This document shows positions 24,101 through 29,864 of a stretch of 64,000 nucleotides of DNA, piece by piece (the stretch's first letter is position 1; every line of letters begins with the position of its first letter). Source of the DNA: Microglena sp. YARC (taxonomy: Eukaryota > Chlorophyta > Chlorophyceae > Chlamydomonadales > Chlamydomonadaceae). The position numbers were made by a program, and so were the translations under genes. The stretch lies in NCBI GenBank assembly GCA_022414725.1, contig CM039462.1, forward strand, positions 17,508,577 through 17,572,576. Direction: 5' to 3'. A model generated the notes under the pieces. That model was not told the origin of the DNA, made no database searches, and was given only the letters and a program-made list of their open reading frames with translations.

Positions 24101-24344
24101 TGGTGCACATGGGGATCTAGGTAAGAGGTATGTCTCATAGACTATATTTTTATCTGCAGATGTGTAGTGTCTTGTATGTACGACATGCAGAGCCCCGTGT
24201 CCTAATCTAGCCCTTGTCCTAATCTAGCCCCTGCCCTCCACTCCACCTGCCTGCAGACGTGCGGTGTCTCGTTTATATGAGATGCAGAGCCCTATGTACT
24301 TGGCTTCAGCATCATCCATAGCAGCTTCCAAGCAGCCCTTCTGA
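8636..24344 (+). CDS. AFG1: AFG1/LACE1-family P-loop ATPase, nine exons, 5' end missing
   Basis: Exons: 8636-8763, 10393-10569, 11373-11444, 17098-17235, 18813-18964, 20677-21130, 22013-22181, 23972-24092 and 24257-24344, about 500 codons. All carry GT-AG borders. Phases agree throughout except into and out of the second/third exon region. Motifs in order are a Walker A ([11 protein letters not shown]), [19 protein letters not shown] (family HFHxFMLxVHxRLH), a Walker B (IMCFDEMQ), a sensor-like [10 protein letters not shown], a [11 protein letters not shown] strand, [40 protein letters not shown] and a C-terminal [18 protein letters not shown]. The order and spacing match AFG1/LACE1 (bacterial ZapE). 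In yeast and animals the protein acts at the mitochondrial inner membrane in quality control of respiratory-chain subunits. That role here is by homology only. The N-terminal exons (targeting peptide, region before the P-loop) must lie upstream, beyond the satellite. An acidic insert follows LHRM. Confidence 0.88.
8764..9300. repeat. intronic (CA)n tract
   Basis: Intron between the P-loop exon and the next AFG1 exon. After about 80 bases of ordinary sequence it becomes (CA)n with ATGCACACAC variants to about 9290. The frames it opens on both strands are repeat artefacts. Confidence 0.85.
9290..10392 (+). repeat. tandem copies of an AFG1 3' splice site and exon start
   Basis: Eight copies of CCCCCAG|GTGCACTGC-type sequence lie at about 9303, 9424, 9490, 9533, 9686, 9861, 10044 and 10217, before the authentic one at 10393. 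The last four before it are spaced about 175 bp and carry roughly 95 bases of exon (reading [19 protein letters not shown]), then (CA)n, then the next polypyrimidine tract. The copies contain an acceptor but lack the exon's donor half. Some acceptors have decayed (CCGAG, CCAAG). Whether any is used in splicing cannot be told from sequence. Confidence 0.88.
10393..10569 (+). CDS. AFG1: AFG1 exon with acidic insert; reading frame broken
   Basis: Starts [19 protein letters not shown] and runs into a Glu-rich stretch from a GAGGAGGAAGAG repeat. In the starting frame a TGA occurs at 10546-10548. A +1 shift within the Glu-rich stretch instead gives [11 protein letters not shown] and ends in phase 2 at CTTCAG|GTGAGAC, which joins the next exon perfectly. 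I infer a one-base error or mutation in the purine repeat between about 10485 and 10530. An alternative donor at 10551 (AAA|GTAAGC) does not avoid the stop. Confidence 0.6.
10708..10730 (+). repeat. duplicate of the AFG1 donor edge
   Basis: CATCTTCAG|GTGAGACAAG repeats the authentic exon end at 10561-10578. It sits about 150 bases inside the intron, separated by a GTGT/TGTCGTG-rich spacer. Confidence 0.7.
10787..10960. mobile_element. MITE family F (CATATGATAT-rich)
   Basis: Begins AGTGAACGGCAATATGATACC and ends near CATACTCGCCTTTGGTCAAC. Related copies lie at 12144-12258 and, inverted, at 25768-25930. The best-preserved copy has both ends reading GTAGGGA(A/C)(C/T)(G/A)GCA in inverted orientation. 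Non-coding, with internal palindromic ATCATATGAT. Confidence 0.55.
11030..11372 (+). repeat. two extra copies of an AFG1 acceptor edge
   Basis: AACTGCAG|GTATTGGGATGGTGAG occurs at 11040 and 11207 before the authentic exon at 11373, with a spacing of 166-167 bp. Both copies run about 55 bases into exon-like sequence and then into (CA)n or poly-C. Confidence 0.85.
11373..11444 (+). CDS. AFG1: AFG1 exon ([13 protein letters not shown])
   Basis: The acceptor is CTGCAG|G and the donor CTCAG|GTACC. It is phase 2 in and phase 2 out, reading [20 protein letters not shown]. This falls in the variable linker between the LHR helix and Walker B, so homology support is weak. The support comes from splice signals, the open frame and its use as an array seed on both sides. 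Confidence 0.6.
11445..12330 (+). repeat. intron with duplicated donor edge and AT-rich repeats
   Basis: The segment 11425-11515, which spans the exon end (AGAAGACACCTCAG|GTACC), is repeated at about 11604-11700. A GAATGCTTTATAATGTCATG motif recurs at about 11567, 11863 and 11980. A 50-base segment (GGCATGGACATGGTAGT) is repeated at 12052 and 12100. A MITE F copy ends the stretch at 12144-12258. Confidence 0.7.
12330..13090. repeat. 68-bp minisatellite
   Basis: About eleven units with a 68-bp period. The core is AAGGCCTTGTCTTCTTGTGT followed by TGTCGCTCCCGCTCGCTCAC and ACGAGTGTGCTGTCAATCAA. The central units are almost identical. Since 68 is not divisible by three, all three plus frames stay open and give long Leu/Cys/Ser-rich frames, which are not genes. 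Confidence 0.95.
13507..13710. mobile_element. MITE family A copy
   Basis: TIR pair GAAGCAGCTTCTAGGC...GCTGGAAGCTGCCATGCG. The internal sequence GCAGGCATTCCAATGCAGCT is shared with the 19.0-kb copy. The outermost bases are degraded. Confidence 0.65.
13711..14465. repeat. intron: dispersed repeat E and 23-bp minisatellite
   Basis: A dispersed repeat (CCCAGCACAAGCGAACGGGC, then CTCAACCTC and TTTATTTATTTA) at about 13970-14050 recurs at 18.6, 20.3, 21.9 and 50.1 kb. Bases 14145-14275 are a GGGTACAGGTTGGAGGTTG minisatellite related to 21.79-21.85 kb. No exon is seen. Confidence 0.55.
14466..14650. mobile_element. MITE-like family G copy
   Basis: An AT-rich element ending TTAGTTGCCGTTCCCTAC. A second copy lies at about 19862-20157 with the same right end, a shared GAATTTATTTGAAAAACTAA core and a (GT)n insertion. 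The terminal GTAGGGAACGGCAA (inverted) is also the end sequence of family F, suggesting mobilisation by the same enzyme. Confidence 0.5.
14651..15040. other. AT-rich intron, no feature seen
   Basis: Imperfect GTTATGTTCATGT repeats to about 14835, then plain AT-rich sequence. No exon or element end was found. Confidence 0.5.
15048..15900. repeat. 101-bp minisatellite with G-runs
   Basis: About eight units with a 101-bp period. Each has TGTGCAGTGGGACAAGTGGA, then GCAATATACTGTATGCTTAG, then a variable G/GGT run. Long G runs (up to about 25) at 15146-15165 and 15817-15842 have a strong G-quadruplex tendency. Pro/Thr or Gly-rich frames here are artefacts. Confidence 0.9.
15901..17097. repeat. intron upstream of the Walker B exon
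   Basis: Bases 16065-16195 are an 18-21-bp repeat (TGTGATCTGTTCCATTTG). Bases 16297-16327 (ATGGCAAGAATGGCTGCTGA) copy the start of the Walker B exon at 17098. Bases 16330-16480 are rich in ATCATAGCATC. Bases 16700-16865 match 22790-22935 in inverted orientation. A CCATCAACATCCGTAT segment occurs at 16915 and 17066. Confidence 0.65.
17098..17235 (+). CDS. AFG1: AFG1 exon with Walker B motif
   Basis: The acceptor is TTTTTGTGCAG|ATGGCAAG and the donor ATGCAG|GTAGGG, 46 codons in phase 0. It ends [13 protein letters not shown], where DE are the expected Mg-coordinating and catalytic residues of the family CFDEFQV. The preceding exon ends in phase 2, so either the acceptor is eight bases further in (GGCAAG|A, which restores phase) or a small exon is missing between them. 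Confidence 0.85.
17236..17580 (+). repeat. tandem array of the Walker B exon's donor edge
   Basis: About eight copies of GTGCTTTGACGAGATGCAGGTAGG-type sequence (last coding bases plus the 5' splice site), spaced about 40-50 bp, ending near 17575. Most keep an intact ATGCAG|GTAGGG donor, so many potential 5' splice sites lie in series. Confidence 0.92.
17613..17993. mobile_element. MITE family A copy with an internal insertion
   Basis: Starts CACAGTTTCCTTTTTGGGC and ends near GGAAACAAAACTGTG. It is interrupted at about 17742-17888 by a GC-richer segment flanked by the direct repeat GTCATGTTTGCTATCA (17718 and 17889). The insert resembles no other part of the window. Confidence 0.6.
18100..18330. 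repeat. (GATT)n and (ACTG)n short tandem repeat
   Basis: TTGATTGATTGATTGATTGG passes into TAACTGACTGAC variants, all within the AFG1 intron. A repeat E copy with ATAAATAAATAG follows at about 18610-18685. Confidence 0.8.
18813..18964 (+). CDS. AFG1: AFG1 exon with sensor segment
   Basis: The acceptor is CCTCCACAG|GTATCAG and the donor CAAAC|GTGAGG. It is phase 0 in and phase 2 out. It reads [35 protein letters not shown] and [10 protein letters not shown], matching the family pattern VTDIADA...LVATSNRPPDDLYKNGLQR...FLPFI. The Asn of TSNR is at the sensor-1-like position. Confidence 0.88.
19033..19234. mobile_element. MITE family A, best copy with 8-bp target duplication
   Basis: TIRs CACTGTTTCTTTTGGGGCTT and (right end) CAAAAATTAACAGTG. 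It is flanked by TGAGTGGG (19025-19032) and TGAGCGGG (19235-19242), an 8-bp duplication with one difference. An 8-bp duplication with TIRs fits the hAT superfamily. Length 202 bp, no ORF. Confidence 0.78.
19240..20160. repeat. intron: minisatellites, (GT)n, family G copy
   Basis: A roughly 51-bp repeat (GTTGGTGGGTGGGTGGGTTA) is present three times at 19610-19760. G- and C-runs lie at about 19460 and 19990. The family G element at 19862-20157 ends in TTGCCGTTCCCTAC. No exon was recognised. Confidence 0.6.
20438..20640. mobile_element. MITE family A copy, diverged
   Basis: Ends CATAGTTTTTCTTTGAAGCTAC and GTAGCTGAAAAACAAAGCTATG are inverted repeats. The interior GAGCAGCTCCCTGAGCC...GGAGCTACTTAGAAGCTGC is shared with the family. 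It sits only about 35 bases upstream of an AFG1 exon. Confidence 0.6.
20677..21130 (+). CDS. AFG1: AFG1 exon, C-terminal ATPase domain
   Basis: The acceptor is GATGTAG|GATTG and the donor ATGCAG|GTACGG. It is phase 2 in and phase 0 out, 151 codons. It carries [15 protein letters not shown] (family HxSxxDYRRL), [31 protein letters not shown] and [15 protein letters not shown]. These match the family RxLxVP, F.ELC..PLGA.DY..L...FHT..L..VP. The segment between the two halves, rich in Ser/Thr/His, is a variable insert partly built from CACACT repeats. Confidence 0.9.
21131..21715 (+). repeat. tandem array of an AFG1 donor edge
   Basis: Five or six further copies of GATGTACCGCTCATGAGTAT followed by GCAG|GTACGGCTTGAGG, at about 21225, 21280, 21370, 21473, 21570 and 21670, alternating with (GT)n/GCGTATATGTGTG tracts. 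Most copies retain a usable 5' splice site (AG|GTCCGG or AG|GTACGG). Confidence 0.92.
21716..22012. repeat. intron end: minisatellite and dispersed repeat E
   Basis: Bases 21793-21850 match the GGGTACAGGTTGGA minisatellite at 14.2 kb. Bases 21875-21975 are a repeat E copy (GGCCCCAGTGCAAGCAAAC...TTTATTTATTTATTTG). A good pyrimidine tract and TTTTTCAG acceptor follow. Confidence 0.6.
22013..22181 (+). CDS. AFG1: AFG1 exon ([13 protein letters not shown])
   Basis: The acceptor is TTTTTCAG|ATCCG and the donor GTAGAAG|GTGAGA. It is phase 0 in and phase 1 out. It reads [20 protein letters not shown] and [14 protein letters not shown], matching the family [22 protein letters not shown], followed by an acidic variable tail. 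Confidence 0.92.
22182..22490 (+). repeat. donor-edge copies of the preceding AFG1 exon
   Basis: The exon end TTGGACTTAGAACAGCTCCA through GCGGTAGAAG|GTGAGAAC is repeated at about 22239-22290 and 22429-22482, each retaining AAGGTGAGAA or GAGGTGAGAA. Between them a GCGTATTTGAAAAAGTCAGC unit is repeated three to four times. Confidence 0.9.
22600..23050 (-). repeat. dispersed repeat H, inverted relative to 16.7 kb
   Basis: Bases 22790-22935 are the inverted match of 16700-16865 (shared on the minus strand: GACATGTCAGCCAACGGTCTCG). A 45-bp duplication CCTTCGGGCGGCCCTATCTA lies at 22670-22750. No coding signal is seen. Confidence 0.5.
23050..23545. repeat. 20-bp minisatellite
   Basis: TCTGTTCATCTATCCAGCCA, about 24 units with TCCATTTG variants. 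This is followed by GGATTGGATTT repeats (23660-23740) and ACATACGTACTGCCTGTGAC repeats (23765-23920), all in the last large AFG1 intron. Confidence 0.92.
23972..24092 (+). CDS. AFG1: AFG1 exon, Ala-rich linker to FAF motif
   Basis: The acceptor is GCTTCAG|ATGGA and the donor TTCAG|GTAGGT. It is phase 1 in and phase 2 out. It reads [20 protein letters not shown], then [24 protein letters not shown] plus the next exon's [10 protein letters not shown] is the conserved AFG1 C-terminus. Confidence 0.85.
24160..24205 (+). pseudogene. AFG1: decayed or alternative copy of the AFG1 terminal exon
   Basis: CTGCAG|ATGTGTAGTGTC parallels the true terminal exon and, spliced in the same phase, would read [15 protein letters not shown] then TAA. 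It keeps the acceptor and MQSP but has lost the conserved Arg-Leu residues. It is either a dead duplicate or an alternative last exon. Confidence 0.65.
24257..24344 (+). CDS. AFG1: AFG1 terminal exon and stop
   Basis: The acceptor is CTGCAG|ACGTGCGG. It completes [19 protein letters not shown] and then runs through [12 protein letters not shown] to TGA at 24342-24344. The family normally ends soon after YEM(Q/Q)SxxY, so the length fits. Confidence 0.88.
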
Positions 24345-24693
24345 TCATTGTTGGGAGAGACAAGCAGAGCTGGGGGTCCTCCTGAGCAACCCTGGCGTCT
24401 GCGGACCAGCCTGAGTGGTAGCAGCATCCAGGCAGCCCTTGTGAACCAGCCTTGGTGTAAGAAGTGTCCTGCCAATGTCTGTGAACCAACCTCAGTCAAA
24501 ACAGCTTCCAATCAGCCCTTCTGAACTTGCTTGGGAAAGACAAGCTTCCTGGCAGCTTCTGTGAACAAGCCTCAGTGATTGAACTTATAGGCAGCCTTTC
24601 TGAGCTTGCTTTGGAAAGACAAGCTTCCTCGTAGTGTCTACAGACCATCCTGAGTGATGGTAGCATTCACGCAGCCCTTGTGAACCAGCCTTG

Positions 24694-24888
24694 CAGGGTA
24701 CTTCAAATGGCCAAATTGGCCAGCGCTTTAGCGCACTTGAAAACAAAAAAACTGCGCTTTGTAGAGCAAAAAGCGCAAAGATTGCTTGCAGCGCCCACAA
24801 GAGGTTGCAAAAAACTGCGCTTAAAGCGCAGAGGGGGTCAAAAAGTTAGCGCTCAAAAGCGCAAAAGCGCGCGCTTTGAATTACCCTG
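24694..24888. mobile_element. hAT-like MITE with perfect 8-bp target duplication
   Basis: TIRs CAGGGTACTTCAAA and (inverted) CAGGGTAATTCAAA. It is flanked by CAGCCTTG at 24686-24693 and 24889-24896. The interior is built of AGCGC/GCGCTT motifs on both strands, so it is strongly self-complementary. No ORF. Confidence 0.88.
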
Positions 24889-24902
24889 CAGCCTTGGTGT
24901 AA

Positions 24903-25114
24903 TGATAACGCCTGGTAGGGCATGGTATTAAGGGAGCCCTGTCTCATGTTGGTAGCGAACGGGCTGCTGCTTAGGTACAGTAGCATCTATAGACAAAGCT
25001 ACCATTGCGGTTGACAGCAACCGTGAACACTAAAGCGCACCCATAGGGATTTGAACCCCGCACCTTCTTGTTTTGACGAGCTCTACCATTGAGCCATTCG
25101 TAGAAACGGGATTA
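24903..25114 (-). mobile_element. tRNA-derived SINE with 11-bp target duplication
   Basis: On the minus strand it starts with a tRNA-like head: box A TGGCTCAATGGTAGAGC and box B GGTTCAAATCC. It ends in the tail GCCCTACCAGGCGTTATCA. Flanking direct repeats CCTTGGTGTAA lie at 24892-24902 and 25115-25125. The left repeat overlaps the right target duplication of the adjacent MITE, so the MITE inserted first. Confidence 0.9.
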
Positions 25115-25640
25115 CCTTGGTGTAAGAAGCTTCCTGGCAATGTCTGTGAACCAACCTCAGTCAAAGCAGCTTCAAGGCACCCCTTCTAAACTTGCTTTGG
25201 AAATAGAAGCTTCCATGCAGCCCTTGTGGACCAGCTTTGGTGAAAGAAGCTTCCTGCCAGCATCTACGTACCAACCTCAGTGATGGACCTTGAAGCAGCC
25301 TTTGTGAACCACTTATGGTAAAAGAAGCCTCCTGGCAGCGTTTCTGGACTAGCTTCAGTGATAGCAGCTTCCAGGCAGTACGTGTGGACCAGCTTTGGTG
25401 ATACCAGCTTCCAGGCAGCTTCTGTGAACCAGCCTCAGTGATAGAGGCTTCCTGGCAGCCCTTGTAGACCAGTCTCAGAGATCGAACTTACAGCAGCCTT
25501 TCTGAACTTGCTATGCAAAGAAAAGCTTCCAGGTGGCGTCTGCAAACTAGCATCCGTGATGAAGCTTCAAGGAATTACGTTTGGATGAGCCTTAGTGATA
25601 GCAGCTCTCGTGAGGCCTCAGTGAGCGACCCATTGCACTC

Positions 25641-25935
25641 GTGGAAAAAGAATAATAGGAGACTAGATAGGTATGCAGAGATTTTTAAATCCTCAGCTAT
25701 GATAGTGATAAGCACTGAATTATTTTTCTCTTGTATTTTGGTGTCCGTGCCTCACTTGCTTCAGGAACGAGTAGGGACTGGCATGTCATATGATGTTGAC
25801 CAAAGGTGAACATGATATCACATGGTCATAAATGCGTGGTAACTTTGGCCTAGCTAGATGGCCGTCATCACATAATATCATATGATGGCATGTATCATAT
25901 GGTATGATAATGCTGTTCCCTACGAATGAGTGAAT
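25641..25935. mobile_element. intergenic stretch with inverted MITE F copy
   Basis: Bases 25768-25925 carry GAGTAGGGACTGGCATGTCA at one end and GCTGTTCCCTACG at the other, i.e. inverted termini, with ATCATATGAT palindromes inside. The rest shows no feature. Confidence 0.6.
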
Positions 25936-25942
25936 GAGAGAT

Positions 25943-26288
25943 CACTGTTTCCTTTTTAGGCTTCGGTGGCAGCTTCCATCCAGCTCCATTAGCCAGCCAG
26001 TAGGTTAAGTCCAAAGCTTTCAGCTGCATTAGATCGCCCATCATGTCAGCTTCTAGATGCACTAGCTAGCTTCCGGTTAGGCCCAAGGACATGTAAAGGG
26101 AGCTGCCTAGAAGCTGCTTCCGGTTAGGCCCAAGGACATGTAAAGGGAGCTGCCTAGAAGCTGCTTCCGGTTAGGCCCAAGGACATGTAAAGGGAGCTGC
26201 CTAAAAGCTGCTTCCGGTTAGGCTCAAGGACGTATGAAGGGAGCTGTGTACAAGCTGCTGCAAAAAGCAAAAAAAAAGAAACACTGTT
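25943..26288. mobile_element. MITE family A copy with internal triplication
   Basis: CACTGTTTCCTTTTTAGGCT...AAAGAAACACTG. A roughly 52-bp segment (GCTTCCGGTTAGGCCCAAGG) is present four times near the right end, lengthening the element to about 346 bp. Confidence 0.7.
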
Positions 26289-28500
26289 GTTGGTGTGGTT
26301 TGGGACCAAAACGAGGATTTTTACTTTGTGTTGTTGTTTTTGCCTCACACAACTGGTGCTTGAAATTTAACTTGGTTACATGGCTCCAGCCAGCAATTAC
26401 AATACATAGCTTCAGCCAGCAACAAAACTGGTATCATGTGAGTATGCTACAGTCCAGGGGGTAGCCAATTAGGCTTGAGGGACGTGCCCATCCTCAAATA
26501 ATCAAAATAATTAAATGTTTTCCGAAAGATCGCTAACAAGAACTATCGGTATAGGATCTGGTCCCCAGCAAATCGTAGTGATGCAACGGAAGACCTGATA
26601 TTTAGTACTACTAAATCAATTTGGTATTGAAGTAACCGTTTTTTCAACACACTTGACCATCTTACCATAAAGCACTAACTATTTATTATATGGATTGTTC
26701 CAGCTGCTAGGATCACTTGTTGTCTTGTTGAACTTGAAGAGAAAAGAAAAAGATAATGCCTGGAGGGGCGTGGTGTTAAGGGACCCCCTCCCCCTCCCCC
26801 CCCGTACAACGCAGCTGGGGGAAGTCGCCTTGGCAGACACAGTAAGTCTCACCCTCCAGGCGTTAGGGACTTCTTCATGCGACGTGTGGCACGAATGCTG
26901 GTGCAGGAGGCAATATATTTTCTGTGAACTTGAACTAAATTGTTGTGTGCTTCTTCAAGCCTCCTGGTAGGTAGGAGTATTGTGGCACTAGCACTCCTTT
27001 ACTCTGCGATTGGATGGATCCCATTTATCATATTATTATCATATATTGGTCCACCCCATGATGTGTAACAAAGGTTTGACAACAACACAAGTCGCATGGG
27101 AATCCTCCTGTAGCTCGACCTCGAGGCCCCCGTTGATAAAACAATTTGGGGGGGTCAATTCATAAGTGCTTTTCTGTTTGGCACCTCCTGATATCATATC
27201 TGAGGCTTCTGCAGCTTTGTTTGAAATTGGTTTCAAATGGAGTAATGAGTTTCCCTTGCCCCGCGCTGCTACACCCATAGCTTCAACCTCTTACTCCTGC
27301 CACGTGCTGATAGGGCAGTGAAGAGCCGGGCTGGGTGGCGTGATAAAGAGGGCTGGCGTCATACATCCTCCCAGCCTTCATCCTCCTCCGAAGCTACTTG
27401 AAATTTAACTTGGTTTCATAGATCCAGCCAGAAATTTGGCTGCTCGCCATCTTGGGTAGTAAATACAATTATAACCAAGAAAATGTAAACGCGAATAAAG
27501 CATTTTTTCATTTCGAAGTCAAGGTACTTGAAATTGAACATGGTTAATTGGTTACATAGCTTCAGCCAGCAATTTTCTTCTCGCCGTCTTTGGTAGTAAA
27601 TACAACTATTACTGGTACCAAGAAAATGTAAACGTGAACAAAGCATTTTCCCCATTTCGGAGTCAAGGTTCGAGATCGGGGGTGACTTGCAGATGGTAAG
27701 TCAGTTCCAGTTAAACGCCCTTGGTTTAATTCAGTAAAACCTGCACGTAACGGTAGGGTCACTCCCGGACAAACTTCTACATCACTTTTTTATTACATGT
27801 GTGCAGGTCGGGGGATAGCCCAAGGATAGAAGGGATTGGGGCTGCCCATACAAATATAAGATCAACATAATTCGCTCGGTGTGCTCCCCAGTCTACGACA
27901 GTATTGCGAGAGTGGACTTGGGAATGGAAGTGGCAAGTATCACTGAGTTGGCTGAAAAAACATGTGACGCCGCTAGTTTAACGTCCGTGGCCGTGGTGGA
28001 ATTGCAATGAGCATCTCTAGTTTCGCACCAGCTACACCCTGTCATCACACCATACAGTATCCCCAGGGGGGCACTGTAGAAAAAAACAGGAGGCATTGTG
28101 GAAAAGTTTCAGGGCTTTTGAAACAGTTTTGTACTGACAGGCTAAGCTTGGCCTGGGCAACTTTTCCAGAGGTAGAAAGAGGTATAAGCTAATGTCGAAA
28201 TCATTCAGTAGCACCTATTCAAATTATGCTTTGTTTTTTTTGAAGAACAATCTATTGAAAACATGTGTTGAATATTATTACGTATACTGCCTCAGACAGC
28301 AATCAGCCAAATTTCTGACTGGACTAATGGAGCCATGTAACGAAGTTAAATTAGTACCGGTAGATAGGTTGTACATTACATTACATGTTAAAGTCTAGTT
28401 GACACCGCGAGGGTGTATGAGACTCTGTGCTTTAAATAAAAAGAAAAAGCACCCACAAAGCAAAAAAACCCATTACATCAGGGTACATGTGGGTATCGAG
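26289..28500. other. repeat-rich intergenic region, no gene recognised
   Basis: Bases 26450-26495 are a dispersed repeat D fragment (ACAGTCCAGGGGGTAGCC). Bases 26748-26830 are a SINE tail related to 1.85 kb. Bases 27395-27530 and 27530-27665 are a tandem duplication of about 135 bp (shared ACCAAGAAAATGTAAACG). None of the open frames has a recognisable domain. Confidence 0.5.
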
Positions 28501-28515
28501 CTCAGTTCAGTATAA

Positions 28516-28732
28516 AAAGGTAATGATAACGCCTGATGGGGCGTTGTGTCAAGGGAGCCCGTCGTACGCGGGTGGGGGGCGGTCTCCTACCTCAACAGGA
28601 CAAGCTACCATCGCGATGGACGATGACCTGCAACGCCAAGAGCGACGGAAGGGGGAGTCGAACCCCCGACTCTTCATTCTTAAAGTGACTCAGTCTACCA
28701 CTATACCAATTTATATCACTGAAAGAGGCTTA
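28516..28732 (-). mobile_element. tRNA-derived SINE with 13-bp target duplication
   Basis: On the minus strand it has box A TATAGTGGTAGA and box B GGTTCGACTCC inside a GGGGG-TTCGACT-CCCCC arm, then a body with GGTAGGAGACCG. The tail is AGGCGTTATCATTACC. Flanking CAGTT(C/T)AGTATAA lies at 28503-28515 and 28733-28745. It is very close to the 51.9-kb copy. Confidence 0.9.
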
Positions 28733-28811
28733 CAGTTTAGTATAATCCATCAAACTAACAGGTCTGTTGTTCGAGCTCTTGCCAGGTTTCTATATTCCAG
28801 ACCTGCCGCCT

Positions 28812-29864
28812 TCAGCGACTCACATGGCAACATGCTGGCAGGTCCATGGTTTCCATGCACGGATAAGATGAATGCAGAGCTAGAGAATGCAGATTGCCAC
28901 ACCTTGACAAGGCTGAGATGTCCTGGAGTTTCTCACAAAAAGACAAATTCAGGGTATGCAGATTGCCACACCCTGACAAGGCTGTGATGTCCTGCAGTCG
29001 CTGACAACCAGACAGATGTAGAGTATGCAGATTGACACACCCTGACAAGGCTGAGATGTCCTGGAATTTCTCACAATAAGACAACTCCAGGGTATGCAGG
29101 TTGCCACACCTTGACAAGGCTGTGATGTCCTGGAGTTGCTGACACCAAGCCAGTTTTAGAGTATGCAGATTGCCACACGCTGACAAGGCTGAGATGTCCT
29201 GGAGTTGCGGACATGAAGCCTGATGTAGAGTATGCAGATTGCCACACCCTGACAAGGCTGAGATGTCCTGCAGTTGAGCACACGAAGCCAGATCCAGGAT
29301 CTGCAGATTGGAACACACTGGCAAGGCAGTGATGACACACCAAGACAGAAGTAGAGTATGCAGATTGCCACACCCTGACAAGGCTGTGATGTCCTGCACT
29401 TGATCACACCGAAACAGATGTAGAGTGCGCAGATTGCCACACCCTGACAAGGCTGTGATGTCCTGCACTTGATCACACCGAAACAGATGTAGAGTGCGCA
29501 GATTGCCACACCCTGACAAGGCTGTGATGTCCTGCACTTGATCACACCGAAACAGATGTAGAGTGCGCAGATTGCCACACCCTGACAAGGCTGTGATGTT
29601 CTGGAGTTGCGCACACCAAGACAGATCCAGGTTCTGCAGATTGGAACACACTGGCAAGGCAGTGATGTCACACCAAGACAGTTCTAGAGTATGCAGATTG
29701 CCACACCCTGAAAAGGCTGTGATGTCCTGGAGTTGCGCACAATCAGACAGATGTAGAGTATGCAGATTGCCACACCCTGACAAGGCTGTGATGTCCTGGA
29801 GTTTCTCACAATAAGACAAATCCAGGGTATGCAGATTGCCACACCCTGACAAGGCTGTGATGTC
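28812..29864 (-). CDS. LRR gene, C-terminal open segment
   Basis: About fifteen further LRR units (SGCGNLHTLDLSYCEKLQDI type). Three consecutive units near 29.4-29.56 kb are identical at DNA level, showing recent unit duplication. It ends LALHSSYPCMETMDLPACCH then a stop. Confidence 0.6.
   Translation of the reverse strand, partial: DITALSGCGNLHTLDLSYCEKLQDITALSGCGNLHTLHLSDCAQLQDITAFSGCGNLHTLELSWCDITALPVCSNLQNLDLSWCAQLQNITALSGCGNLRTLHLFRCDQVQDITALSGCGNLRTLHLFRCDQVQDITALSGCGNLRTLHLFRCDQVQDITALSGCGNLHTLLLSWCVITALPVCSNLQILDLASCAQLQDISALSGCGNLHTLHQASCPQLQDISALSACGNLHTLKLAWCQQLQDITALSRCGNLHTLELSYCEKFQDISALSGCVNLHTLHLSGCQRLQDITALSGCGNLHTLNLSFCEKLQDISALSRCGNLHSLALHSSYPCMETMDLPACCHVSR

Larger units (their letters stand above)
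24345..25640. repeat. degenerate array beginning at the AFG1 stop codon
   Basis: Roughly 50-bp imperfect units of CAGCTTCCAAGCAGCCCTTC-TGAAC-type sequence alternating with GTGAACCAGCCTCAGTGATA. The first unit is the AFG1 coding end and stop. The array is interrupted by a MITE (24694-24888) and a SINE (24903-25114). It is much more diverged than the donor-edge arrays. Confidence 0.8.

Noticed and set aside
25040..25105. tRNA gene on minus (TGGCTCAATGG...GGTTCAAATCC)
   Set aside because: Good boxes but no matching acceptor stem; it is part of a SINE flanked by CCTTGGTGTAA.
28640..28710. tRNA gene on minus (GGTTCGACTCC arm)
   Set aside because: The acceptor and anticodon stems do not pair, and it is the head of a SINE with target duplications.
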